Part shown: one piece after another, positions 40,752 to 48,839 of the stretch | How the letters are laid out: each line of letters opens with the position of its first letter | Numbering within the stretch: position 1 is the first letter of the stretch | NCBI GenBank assembly: GCA_036803025.1 | Contig: DAIRVC010000002.1 | Location: forward strand, 1 to 56,671 | Source: DAIRVC01 sp036803025 | GTDB lineage: Bacteria > Chloroflexota > Anaerolineae > Anaerolineales > E44-bin32 | Length of the DNA: 56,671 nt | Reading direction: 5' to 3' | The notes under the pieces: model-generated | Database searches by the model: none | Told to the model about the DNA's origin: nothing | The model's input: only the letters and a program-made list of their open reading frames with translations | Translations under genes and position numbers: made by a program

Positions 40752-40830
40752 TCATTGCGAGGAGCGGCCAAGCTCCCCCTCTCGCGAGGAGACGGTCTCG
40801 CTCCGGCCTGAAGGCCGGGGCGCGCAATGA
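40752..40830. repeat. Interspersed CATTGCG-type repeat (79 bp), between convergent genes
   Basis: The element begins TCATTGCGAGGAGCGG and ends CGCGCAATGA, so its 8-base ends are inverted (40752-40759 and 40823-40830). An inner hairpin CCGGCC-TGAA-GGCCGG lies at 40803-40818. It looks like a degenerate copy of the non-coding repeat with CATTGCGAGGAGCG ends that I recall from many bacterial genomes. It fills the gap between the MoaD-like gene and the SCO1664-like gene and may help end both messages. Confidence 0.55.
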
Positions 40831-40842
40831 CATTGGGGGGAA

Positions 40843-41571
40843 TCAAACCAACGGCCAGGGATACGGACGGCCGGGGCCGGGCAGCGGGAAGCGTTTGTGC
40901 TCGAGGAGTGCCTCGGCCCGCCCGCGCAGCGCCTCGATCTCCTCTAGCGTGAGAAGCGCCTCCAACCGACCGAGCAGCGGGCTCTTCGGCGCGAGCCGCT
41001 CTCGGAAGCGGCGCAACACCGCGATCAGCTCAGCCGGCACAGGCTGCCCGGCGAAATCCCAGACGACCGTCCGCAGTTTGGGCTCGACGTGGAAGCACAC
41101 CCCATGGTCGATTAACCATAGGTGCCCCTGCGCGTCCAGCAGCACGTGCCCGCTCTTGCGATCGGCGTTGTTGACCAGGGCGTCGAACAGGGCCACCGGG
41201 CGCAGCCGGTCTTTCTCATCATCCGTGAAGGTGAAGTAGTGACGCTCCGGGTCGGCGGCCACATACAGCTGCAGCGACCCCGGCCCCAACGGGCCATCGG
41301 CGCGCAGCACCGTCGGCGGGACAAGGTCCCACCCCAGTGCCTGGCTGGTCAGGTAGGCGGCCACCTCACGCTGAGCCAGCGTCCCTTCGGGGAAATCCCA
41401 CAGCGGCCTCTCGCCTCGGGCCGGCTTGTACACTGCAGAAAGCTCCCCGTCCGGGACTTGCAGCCGGGCAAGGAAGGTGTAGTTCGAGCCCCACAGGAAT
41501 TGCCCCTCGACCTGCAGGGGGGCCGTCGCCAGGAGGTCCTCGATCTCATCGGGGTCGGAAATGGGGATCAC
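40843..41571 (-). CDS. SCO1664-family protein (PI3/4-kinase-like fold)
   Basis: This protein is about 242 residues from the chosen GTG. Features that recall the SCO1664/PI3-PI4-kinase-like family: GSNYTFLARLQVPDGELSAVYKPARGERPLWDFP (a nucleotide-loop and Lys region), REVAAYLTSQALGWDLVPPT, LFDALVNNADRKSGHVLLD (the HRD-like NxDRK catalytic segment) and WLIDHGVCFH (metal-binding D). It probably phosphorylates something, but no substrate is known. It follows the DUF3090 gene by 31 bases. The frame is open upstream to 41697, but those residues overlap DUF3090 and look random; no clear ribosome site fixes the start. Confidence 0.82.
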   Translation of the reverse strand: MIPISDPDEIEDLLATAPLQVEGQFLWGSNYTFLARLQVPDGELSAVYKPARGERPLWDFPEGTLAQREVAAYLTSQALGWDLVPPTVLRADGPLGPGSLQLYVAADPERHYFTFTDDEKDRLRPVALFDALVNNADRKSGHVLLDAQGHLWLIDHGVCFHVEPKLRTVVWDFAGQPVPAELIAVLRRFRERLAPKSPLLGRLEALLTLEEIEALRGRAEALLEHKRFPLPGPGRPYPWPLV

Positions 41572-41602
41572 CGCTCTGAGGGCCGACCGGAGGCGAGTCT
41601 GG

Positions 41603-42130
41603 TCAGCGTTTGTGCCCGTTGCGCTTCGGGCAGAAGTGGCCGTCCGGGTCGATGGGCTGACCGCAGTTGCCGCAGATCGGCCGACCGCGGCTGACAACGT
41701 CGAGTCCCCAGCGGCTCATCGCCCGCAGTTGATCGCGCGTCCCCCAGAAGCGCGCCACTCGCGCCTGCTCCGGGTCGGCGCCCTCTTCCTGGACCTCGCG
41801 GGCCACCAGGATCATGCGATCGGTCTCCTCGTCGTAGCCCAGGCCGAGCTGTCCGACCCGGAAGGCGGCTTCGACCGGTTCCTGCAACTCCATGGAGGCG
41901 GGATCGAACTGGGTCGAGGCCTCGGCCAACTCAGGAAACCGCCGCTGCAGGTCATCCAGGAACTGCTCCACGCCGATCGCCAGCGCCTGCACTTGCTCCT
42001 TCTCCACGATCAGCGACACGAGCTGCTCATCCTGGCGCGCCTGAAGGTAGAAGACGCGCTCGCCCGGCCGGCCGGTAGCCCCGGCCGTGAGGTGCGTCAC
42101 CGGATTCAGTTCGTACCGTTCAGCAGGCAT
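41603..42130 (-). CDS. DUF3090-family protein
   Basis: This 175-residue protein of a family known mainly from actinobacteria and Chloroflexota. ELNPVTHLTAGATGRPGERVFYLQA and LIVEKEQVQALAIGVEQFLDDL are typical, and the C-terminus carries a zinc-ribbon-like CGNCGQPIDPDGHFC. Function unknown. It sits between a histidine-phosphatase gene and the SCO1664-like gene, the same three-gene order I recall from actinobacteria, which argues for a shared unknown process. It has its own -10 element upstream (42185-42190). Confidence 0.9.
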   Translation of the reverse strand: MPAERYELNPVTHLTAGATGRPGERVFYLQARQDEQLVSLIVEKEQVQALAIGVEQFLDDLQRRFPELAEASTQFDPASMELQEPVEAAFRVGQLGLGYDEETDRMILVAREVQEEGADPEQARVARFWGTRDQLRAMSRWGLDVVSRGRPICGNCGQPIDPDGHFCPKRNGHKR

Positions 42131-42184
42131 GCTGTACTCCGCGATCGGCTGCCACAGACGGTCAGGCAGTTTCGCCAGGGACGG

Positions 42185-42190
42185 ATTCTA
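42185..42190 (-). promoter_or_regulatory. Internal extended -10 (TGATAGAAT) before the DUF3090 gene
   Basis: On the minus strand TGATAGAATCCG matches the TGnTAGAATC pattern used elsewhere in the window. It lies across the junction after the phosphatase stop codon at 42191 and 55 bases before the DUF3090 ATG. It would allow DUF3090 and SCO1664 to be expressed without the upstream genes. Confidence 0.5.
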
Positions 42191-42805
42191 TCACCCCGCG
42201 CCCGGCGGCTCGGCCGCGCGGGTATCGTTCAGCCCCAACAGCCGGGCATGACCGTCGCTGATCGACAGCAGGCTGATCGAGGCCGGCGCCACCGAGAGCC
42301 GCTGGAAGAGATCGAGCGGAAGACCGAGGTAGTGCGCCACGGCCAGCTTGATGACATCTGCGTGTGAGACACAGGCCACGCTCGCCTTCGGATGCGCCCG
42401 GTGTATGGCCTCCAGCTCGGCCACCACGCGGGCCTGCACCTCGAGGAACGACTCGCCTTCCGGGAAGCGCGCCAGCGAGGGCGCGAACTGAATCACCGGC
42501 CAGAGCTTGCGCCGCCGCAGCGACTTGAGCGACTGACCCTGCCAGCGGCCGGGGCGCACCTCTCCCAATCCCGGCCGGATGACGATCTTGAGCGCCTTGA
42601 GATCGGCCAGCGGAGCGGCCGTCTCCATGGTCCTCACCAGCGGGCTGGCGTAGATCGCCCGAATGGGGGCATCGGCCAGCGCGCGCGCCAGCGCCTGCGC
42701 TTGCGCCCGGCCGCGCTCGTTCAGATGCACGCCGGGCATCCAGCCCGCCAGCCGCTTGCCGATCATGTCGTTCTCACCGTGGCGGATCAGATAGACGAGG
42801 GTCAT
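42191..42805 (-). CDS. Histidine phosphatase-superfamily protein (phosphomutase-like)
   Basis: This 204-residue enzyme. The phosphohistidine motif is LIRHGEN at residues 6-12, followed by GRAQAQALARAL, IYASPLVRTMETA, LGEVRPGRWQGQSL and the second His in VACVSHADVIK. This matches the branch I know as MSMEG_4193-type putative phosphomutases, which neighbours DUF3090 and SCO1664-like genes in actinobacteria. It removes or moves a phosphate from an unknown metabolite. It starts 7 bases after the rarA stop. Confidence 0.92.
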   Translation of the reverse strand: MTLVYLIRHGENDMIGKRLAGWMPGVHLNERGRAQAQALARALADAPIRAIYASPLVRTMETAAPLADLKALKIVIRPGLGEVRPGRWQGQSLKSLRRRKLWPVIQFAPSLARFPEGESFLEVQARVVAELEAIHRAHPKASVACVSHADVIKLAVAHYLGLPLDLFQRLSVAPASISLLSISDGHARLLGLNDTRAAEPPGAG

Positions 42806-42812
42806 GGGGCAC

Positions 42813-44234
<1,422 letters not shown>

Positions 44235-44242
44235 CAGCGCGG

Positions 44243-44248
44243 ATTCTA
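44243..44248 (-). promoter_or_regulatory. Extended -10 (TGGTAGAAT) of rarA
   Basis: TGGTAGAATCC on the minus strand lies 8 bases before the rarA ATG. The transcription start should coincide with or lie next to the start codon, giving a leaderless message. Confidence 0.6.
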
Positions 44249-44359
44249 CCATCGGGCGATGCCGCGCCCGTCACGGCGCCCTTGCCGCCCCACCCCGGGC
44301 GTGGCACAATTGCCGGGCTTCCACGAAGCGGGTCACGCGTGGGGCTCCCAGGGGGTGTT

Positions 44360-45616
44360 GTGGAGAAATCCCCACCCAGACGGCCGGCGTTTCCCCTGAT
44401 CTCGAAGACAATGCTGCTGTTCCTGGTCGCCATGGCCTTGACCGAGGCCACGCGCGCCATGACCACGGTGCAGGTCCCCGTCTACCTGCGCTGGCTCGGC
44501 GCCGACGTCCCTCAGGTCGGCCTGTTCTTCACCCTCTCGGCGATCATCCCCCTGGCGCTGCTCGCCCTGGGGGGCTGGCTCTCGGACTCCTTGGGGCGGC
44601 TGAAGGCGATTGCCTGGGGGAGCGTGGCCGGCGTGCTGGCCTACCTGTCCTACGCCGTCGCCCGCAACTGGGGTGCAGCACTGATCGGGCCGGCCTTTGT
44701 AGCCGTGGCGCACGCGTTGATCCGCCCTTCGTACCGCGCCTACATCGCCGACCACACCCGGCCCGAGATACGCGGCCGGGTCTTTGCCCTGGCCGAGACC
44801 GCCGCCAACCTGACCTGGATCTTCGGCCCGCCTCTGGGCGGCTGGCTGGCCCAGAACCTCGGTTTCGCCGCGCTCTTCGGCGCGGCGGCTTCGGCATACG
44901 CCGTCGCCGGCGTGTTGACCCTGCAGCTCAGCCGCGGCCGCCACGAAGCCACACAACCCGGGGCCGAGAGGCCTACGCTCCAATCGCTGCGCAGCGCCAT
45001 CGTGCAGATGGGCGCGCTGATCCTCTCCGGCGGTTTGATCACCTGGCTGCTCATCACCGACGGCATCCGCGATATTGCCTTCCGCATGTCCTTTGACCTG
45101 ATGCCTGTCTACCTGACCGATGTCTGGGGCTTGACCCGCCAACAAATCGGCATGCTGGACGGGATCTTCGGCGCGGTGCTGGTCCTGTGCGGATATCCGG
45201 CCGGTTGGTTGACGGACAAGACCAGCGAGCGGGTCAGCATGGTCTCGGGGTTGGCGGCGGTGATCGCTTCGCGCCTGGCCTTCATCCTGGTGAGCGGTTT
45301 CTGGGGTTTCGCTTTCTCGTGGTCACTGCTGGCGGTGGGCGTGGCGCTCATGGACCCGGCCATTCAGTCTCTGATCTCGAAGGCGGTCCCGCAGCGGCTG
45401 CGCGGCCTGGCCTACGGGTTGTTGGCGACGAGTTGGGGAATAGTCAGCCTGCCCTCGCCCTGGATCGGCGGCCTGCTCTGGGATCGCTTCGGCCCTCAGG
45501 CTCCGTTTATCGCCACGGTCGTCTTGGGCTGCCTGACGCTGCTGCCGGCCTGGATGCGACTCAAGGTCCCGCGCTCCTCGCCCGAGACCGCGCCCGGGGC
45601 AGACTCGCCCGGCTAG
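44360..45616 (+). CDS. Major facilitator superfamily transporter
   Basis: This 418-residue protein has 12 hydrophobic helices, with an MFS loop 2-3 motif (GGWLSDSLGRLKAIAWG) and its repeat in the second half (GYPAGWLTDKTSERVSMVSG). RPSYRAYIADHTRPEIRGR precedes helix 5. Probably a drug or metabolite exporter; substrate unknown. The start is uncertain: I chose GTG 44360 with AGGGGG just upstream; ATG 44411 would lose 17 residues before helix 1. The frame is open back to 44051 but overlaps rarA. It converges on the CBS-ACT gene. Confidence 0.88.
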   Translation: MEKSPPRRPAFPLISKTMLLFLVAMALTEATRAMTTVQVPVYLRWLGADVPQVGLFFTLSAIIPLALLALGGWLSDSLGRLKAIAWGSVAGVLAYLSYAVARNWGAALIGPAFVAVAHALIRPSYRAYIADHTRPEIRGRVFALAETAANLTWIFGPPLGGWLAQNLGFAALFGAAASAYAVAGVLTLQLSRGRHEATQPGAERPTLQSLRSAIVQMGALILSGGLITWLLITDGIRDIAFRMSFDLMPVYLTDVWGLTRQQIGMLDGIFGAVLVLCGYPAGWLTDKTSERVSMVSGLAAVIASRLAFILVSGFWGFAFSWSLLAVGVALMDPAIQSLISKAVPQRLRGLAYGLLATSWGIVSLPSPWIGGLLWDRFGPQAPFIATVVLGCLTLLPAWMRLKVPRSSPETAPGADSPG

Positions 45617-45683
45617 AGTCCAGCAGCGACCCGGCACGCGCCGGCTGCGCGCCCGCGCCCCCTTGGCCCGGGTGCGGCCTGGC

Positions 45684-46337
45684 TCAGGCGGGCTTCATCG
45701 TGCGCGAGTCGACCAGCCGCAGCACCAGCGGGGTGACCACTTTGCGCAAGGTCGCTTCGTCGACGCCCTCGACCTTGAGGATGGCATGACGGTTCTCGGT
45801 GCTCTCGCCCAGGAACTGGCTCAGGGCGACGATGTTGCCTCCGGCGTCGAAGATCGCGCGAGTAATACGGGAGTACTCGCCCGGGATGTTGCGCACCAGA
45901 ATGGTCATGCGCACACCCGGCTCGCGTGCGCCGAGCAATTCCAGGAAGAGGCGGAAGATGTCGTTGGCGGTGATCATCCCCACGACCTCGTTCTTCTTCA
46001 TCACCGGCAGGCCGTGGATGCCGTTGTCGCTCATGACCCGGGCGGCTTCCTCGATGGGCGTATCACCGGAGATGGTGATCACCTGGCGAGTCATGACTTC
46101 CTCGACGGTCACCTTGCTGAGCAGGTAGCTGAGCTCCCACACGCTCAAGCTGGTGGCGCTGGAGGGAGCGGCGTGAAGCAGGTCTTTTTCGGAGATGATG
46201 CCCACCAGCCGTCCGCGCCGATCGACCACCGGCAGGCGCGAGATCTTCTCCTTGCGCATCAGGCCGAGCGCGTCCTGGATCGGCAGCGTCGGAGGCACGG
46301 TGATGACCGGCTGCGACATACGATTGGCGACGAACAT
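45684..46337 (-). CDS. CBS-pair plus ACT domain protein (AcuB-like)
   Basis: This 217-residue cytoplasmic sensor-type protein. Two CBS domains (about residues 7-61 and 78-133) contain RLPVVDRRGRLVGIISEKDLL and HGLPVMKKNEVVGMITANDIF; an ACT domain follows (about 142-212, MTILVRNIPGEYSRITRAIF). The layout matches AcuB-like proteins, which bind adenine nucleotides. ATG 46337 has GGGAGGAG upstream and a leader of about 38 bases after a TATAAT box. No partner gene is adjacent, so the process controlled is unknown. Confidence 0.9.
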   Translation of the reverse strand: MFVANRMSQPVITVPPTLPIQDALGLMRKEKISRLPVVDRRGRLVGIISEKDLLHAAPSSATSLSVWELSYLLSKVTVEEVMTRQVITISGDTPIEEAARVMSDNGIHGLPVMKKNEVVGMITANDIFRLFLELLGAREPGVRMTILVRNIPGEYSRITRAIFDAGGNIVALSQFLGESTENRHAILKVEGVDEATLRKVVTPLVLRLVDSRTMKPA

Positions 46338-46381
46338 GGGGCTCCTCCCTGGCGTGGCAGCGGTCAGCCGCGCCGCCGGCG

Positions 46382-46387
46382 ATTATA
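46382..46387 (-). promoter_or_regulatory. -10 box (TATAATCG) of the CBS-ACT gene
   Basis: Minus-strand TATAAT followed by CG, as at other promoters here. The predicted start is near 46375, with a ribosome site before ATG 46337, so this message has a normal leader. Confidence 0.5.
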
Positions 46388-46546
46388 ACGCCCTCCACGC
46401 GGCCAGCCGCGACCCGCGATTCGAGCCCTGCAGAGCTTGACTCACGCGTACCAGGATGCTACACTGCACAAGACTCAAGCGCCCTCTCAGGGGAGGGCTG
46501 CGGGCCGGAGGACGGCACGCATGAGTCCCGGGAGTTAACCGGAACG

Positions 46547-47839
46547 ATGGACCAGACCGCCAAGTCCGCACTCGGGCCGCAGGCCAACCCGAGAATGCCC
46601 GCCGAGGCCGAAGCCGAGTCGGAGGAGCCTCCGAGTACGAGGGCCGCCCCGCGTCGGCGCAGCCGCGCCGGCAGCCCGGGGCAGACCATCCCCCAGCAGA
46701 CACTAGCTCAAGGCAAAACGGCCGTCCGCAGCCGCCCGGCTCGCGGCCAGAGCGGCGCGCCCGCCCGGCGCTCGGCCCGCCCCCCTATCCAGACGCTGGA
46801 GGACGTGCGCCAGGCGACCTGGCGTGTCCCCGACGTCCGCGATCTGGAGGTCGTCGTCCTGTACAGCCTGGCCCTCGGCCTGGAGCGCGGCCGCAGCGAG
46901 GACCGTTTGGCCGACCAGGAGACGGCGGCCGTGGCGGCCGATATCGCCACGGCACTCGAAGGTCATGTGCGCGGCACGCACCGCGTACCGGTGTGGGACG
47001 ATCTGCCGATGGTCTTGCGCCAGTTCGACCCCCGGCGGCATGTCATCTTCAACCTGGTCGAGAGCCTGGGTGGGCGCGCCTTCACCGAGCCGGAGGCGGC
47101 GCGCATCTTCGAATCGATGCAGTTCCTCCACACCGGAACCGACTTCCGCTCCCTGACACGCGCCTCCAACAAGCTGACGACCAAGAAGCTGCTCGAGGCG
47201 GCCGGCTTGCCCACCCCGCGCTATCAGGTCGTGCGGACGCCGACCCAGCGGCGATTCACCGTCCCGCTGCCGGCGATCGTCAAGCCCGTCGCCGAAGGCG
47301 GCTCGTTCGGCGTGACCCTCGACTCGCTCGCCCGCGACGAACATGAGCTGGTCGAGCGGGTGCGCGCCTGCCTGGAGATCTACCGTCAGCCGGCCCTGGT
47401 CGAGGAGTATATCGCCGGGCGCGAGATCAACGTCGCCCTGTGGGGCAACGCCCAGCCGACCGTCCTGCCGATCTCGGAGATCCTGTTCAACTGGACCAGC
47501 GACCCGCTCAAGCAGTTTGTGACCTTCGACAGCAAGTGGGTCTCCGACTCGGTCGAGTACGTCGGGACGCCCGGCATCTGCCCGGCCAAGCTCTCCGCGC
47601 AGGAGCAGGCTCGCGTCGAGACGGCTGCGGTGATGGCCTATCAGACGCTGGGTTTCTCCGGCTTCGGGCGAGTCGATATGCGCCTCAAGGATGGTCAACC
47701 ATACATCCTGGAGGTCAACGCCAATCCGGACCTGGCCGCCGACGCCGGCTTCTTCCGCTCGGCCGCGTGCGCCGGATACAGCTACCGCGAGATGGTCCTG
47801 CACATTCTGCAGCTGGCCCTCGACGCCCACAACGCATGA
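46547..47839 (+). CDS. ATP-grasp ligase, D-alanine--D-alanine ligase-like, with basic disordered N-terminus
   Basis: This 430-residue protein. Residues 1-85 are low-complexity, rich in Arg, Ala, Pro, Ser and Glu, and probably disordered. The rest is ATP-grasp: NLVESLGGRAFTEPEAARIFE, NKLTTKKLLEAAGLPTPRY, IVKPVAEGGSFGVTLDS (ATP lysine region), ALVEEYIAGREINVALWG and FGRVDMRLKDGQPYILEVNANPDL (metal acids). It resembles Ddl but without the usual Ddl N-terminal domain sequence, so the amino-acid substrate may differ. It overlaps the following GNAT by 4 bases (ATGA). Confidence 0.87.
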   Translation: MDQTAKSALGPQANPRMPAEAEAESEEPPSTRAAPRRRSRAGSPGQTIPQQTLAQGKTAVRSRPARGQSGAPARRSARPPIQTLEDVRQATWRVPDVRDLEVVVLYSLALGLERGRSEDRLADQETAAVAADIATALEGHVRGTHRVPVWDDLPMVLRQFDPRRHVIFNLVESLGGRAFTEPEAARIFESMQFLHTGTDFRSLTRASNKLTTKKLLEAAGLPTPRYQVVRTPTQRRFTVPLPAIVKPVAEGGSFGVTLDSLARDEHELVERVRACLEIYRQPALVEEYIAGREINVALWGNAQPTVLPISEILFNWTSDPLKQFVTFDSKWVSDSVEYVGTPGICPAKLSAQEQARVETAAVMAYQTLGFSGFGRVDMRLKDGQPYILEVNANPDLAADAGFFRSAACAGYSYREMVLHILQLALDAHNA

Positions 47840-48309
47840 TCGAAATCCGCCCCACCCTTCCGCAGGACGCGGACGAGATCACGCGCCTGGCCGCCGCCGA
47901 GCGCTTGTTCGACGCCGGCGAGGCTGCCTGCGTGGTCGAGCTGCTGCGTGACTACCTGGACAAGCCCGACCACAACGGCTACTTCTTTCTCAGCGCCTGC
48001 AACGACGAGCGGGTCGTCGGCTTCGCCTGCTACGGCCCCACCTCGCTCACACAAGGCACTTTCGATCTGTACTGGATCCTGGTCGACCGCTCCGCCGGCC
48101 GGCGCGGGATCGGCCGGGCGCTGATGGCCCGGGTCGAGGATGAAGTCCGCCGGGAGAAAGGGCGCCTGCTGGTCGTCGACACCTCGGGACGCGAGGACTA
48201 CGCCGGCACGCGCGCTTTCTACGAGTCGCTCGGCTACGTCAAGACGGCCGTGATCCCCGAGTTCTACGCGCCCGGCGACGATCTGGTCGTCTACACTCGC
48301 CGGTTCTAG
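47836..48309 (+). CDS. GNAT-family N-acetyltransferase
   Basis: This 157-residue single-domain GNAT. IEIRPTLPQDADEI begins strand 1, DRSAGRRGIGRALMARVEDEV is the acetyl-CoA loop and helix, and TRAFYESLGYVKTAVIPEFY forms the C-terminal strands. It is translationally coupled to the ATP-grasp ligase, so the two probably modify the same product. It is followed by a 9-bp hairpin at 48335-48357. Confidence 0.9.
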   Translation: MIEIRPTLPQDADEITRLAAAERLFDAGEAACVVELLRDYLDKPDHNGYFFLSACNDERVVGFACYGPTSLTQGTFDLYWILVDRSAGRRGIGRALMARVEDEVRREKGRLLVVDTSGREDYAGTRAFYESLGYVKTAVIPEFYAPGDDLVVYTRRF

Positions 48310-48714
48310 GCGCCGGCCGGTGTCCCGAATCACAAACCGGCCGCTCGGCGGCCGGTTGCGATTCCACACACCGGGGTCCTTCACTGGGTGATTAAACCAA
48401 GAGCCTCCTGCCATCCTGGGGACAGCCGGCACTGCCGCTCTTGCCGGTAGGCCCACCACGTCGGGAGACCGTATGGAAGGGCGCTCTTCGGCCAGGTCGG
48501 CGCTTTCTAACCCAAGGACCGCTCCTGAAGAGCAGCTTGGACGCTATGGCCGAAGAAAGCCACGGTCGACGGGGGCGAGCAGTCCCACGGTGGCCTGAGG
48601 CTCCACTCTCTTTATGCATCATCCCGGCCATCGAAGTCAATCGCCGTGCGGCTTAATAAAGGTACTAAGAGACTCCCGTTTCGGGCATGCCCATCGCTGC
48701 GCTATACGCTCGGC
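48310..48714. other. Structured intergenic region, candidate non-coding RNA
   Basis: About 400 bases without a convincing gene (two short open frames look random), lower in GC than the genes. Complementary segments suggest folding: 48399-48404 with 48437-48442, 48426-48430 with 48443-48447, and 48483-48489 with 48527-48533. On the plus strand GGCACTG (48428), GGTAGG (48446) and GTCGGGAGACC (48460-48470) recall the 3' half of a cobalamin riboswitch. On the minus strand a promoter-like TTGACT (48640-48635) and CATAAA (48616-48611), spaced by 18 bases, could start an RNA ending at the 48335-48357 hairpin. Strand and identity are unresolved. Confidence 0.4.
48335..48357. terminator. 9-bp hairpin after the GNAT gene
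   Basis: AACCGGCCG (48335-48343) pairs with CGGCCGGTT (48349-48357) over a 5-base loop. On the plus strand it follows the GNAT stop; on the minus strand it is followed by TGTGATT, so it could end transcripts from either side. Confidence 0.55.
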
Positions 48715-48720
48715 TATAAT
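48715..48720 (+). promoter_or_regulatory. -10 box (TATAATCC) upstream of the helicase-associated-domain gene
   Basis: A consensus TATAAT followed by CC, as at other promoters here. No good -35 is visible at 17 bases. The gene start lies at 48741 (GTG) or 48840 (ATG). Confidence 0.5.
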
Positions 48721-48839
48721 CCTCCATACGCGCCTCCCTGGTGATCGTCCAATCCCATAGGCCGAAGGCGTGCCCGGGGTGGAGGCGAGCGCTGTGCCGG
48801 CAATACCTGGGTGTCTTTCGAGGCAGGCGGGCCGCCCTC

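Noticed and set aside
48460..48470. Confident call of a cobalamin riboswitch from the GTCGGGAGACC match
   Set aside because: The 5' half of the aptamer is not convincing, the downstream gene is unrelated to B12, and the match is short. Kept only as one hypothesis in the findings.
48392..48656. Small open frames of 71-82 codons on both strands in the structured region
   Set aside because: No ribosome site, no motif, and they overlap each other on opposite strands.
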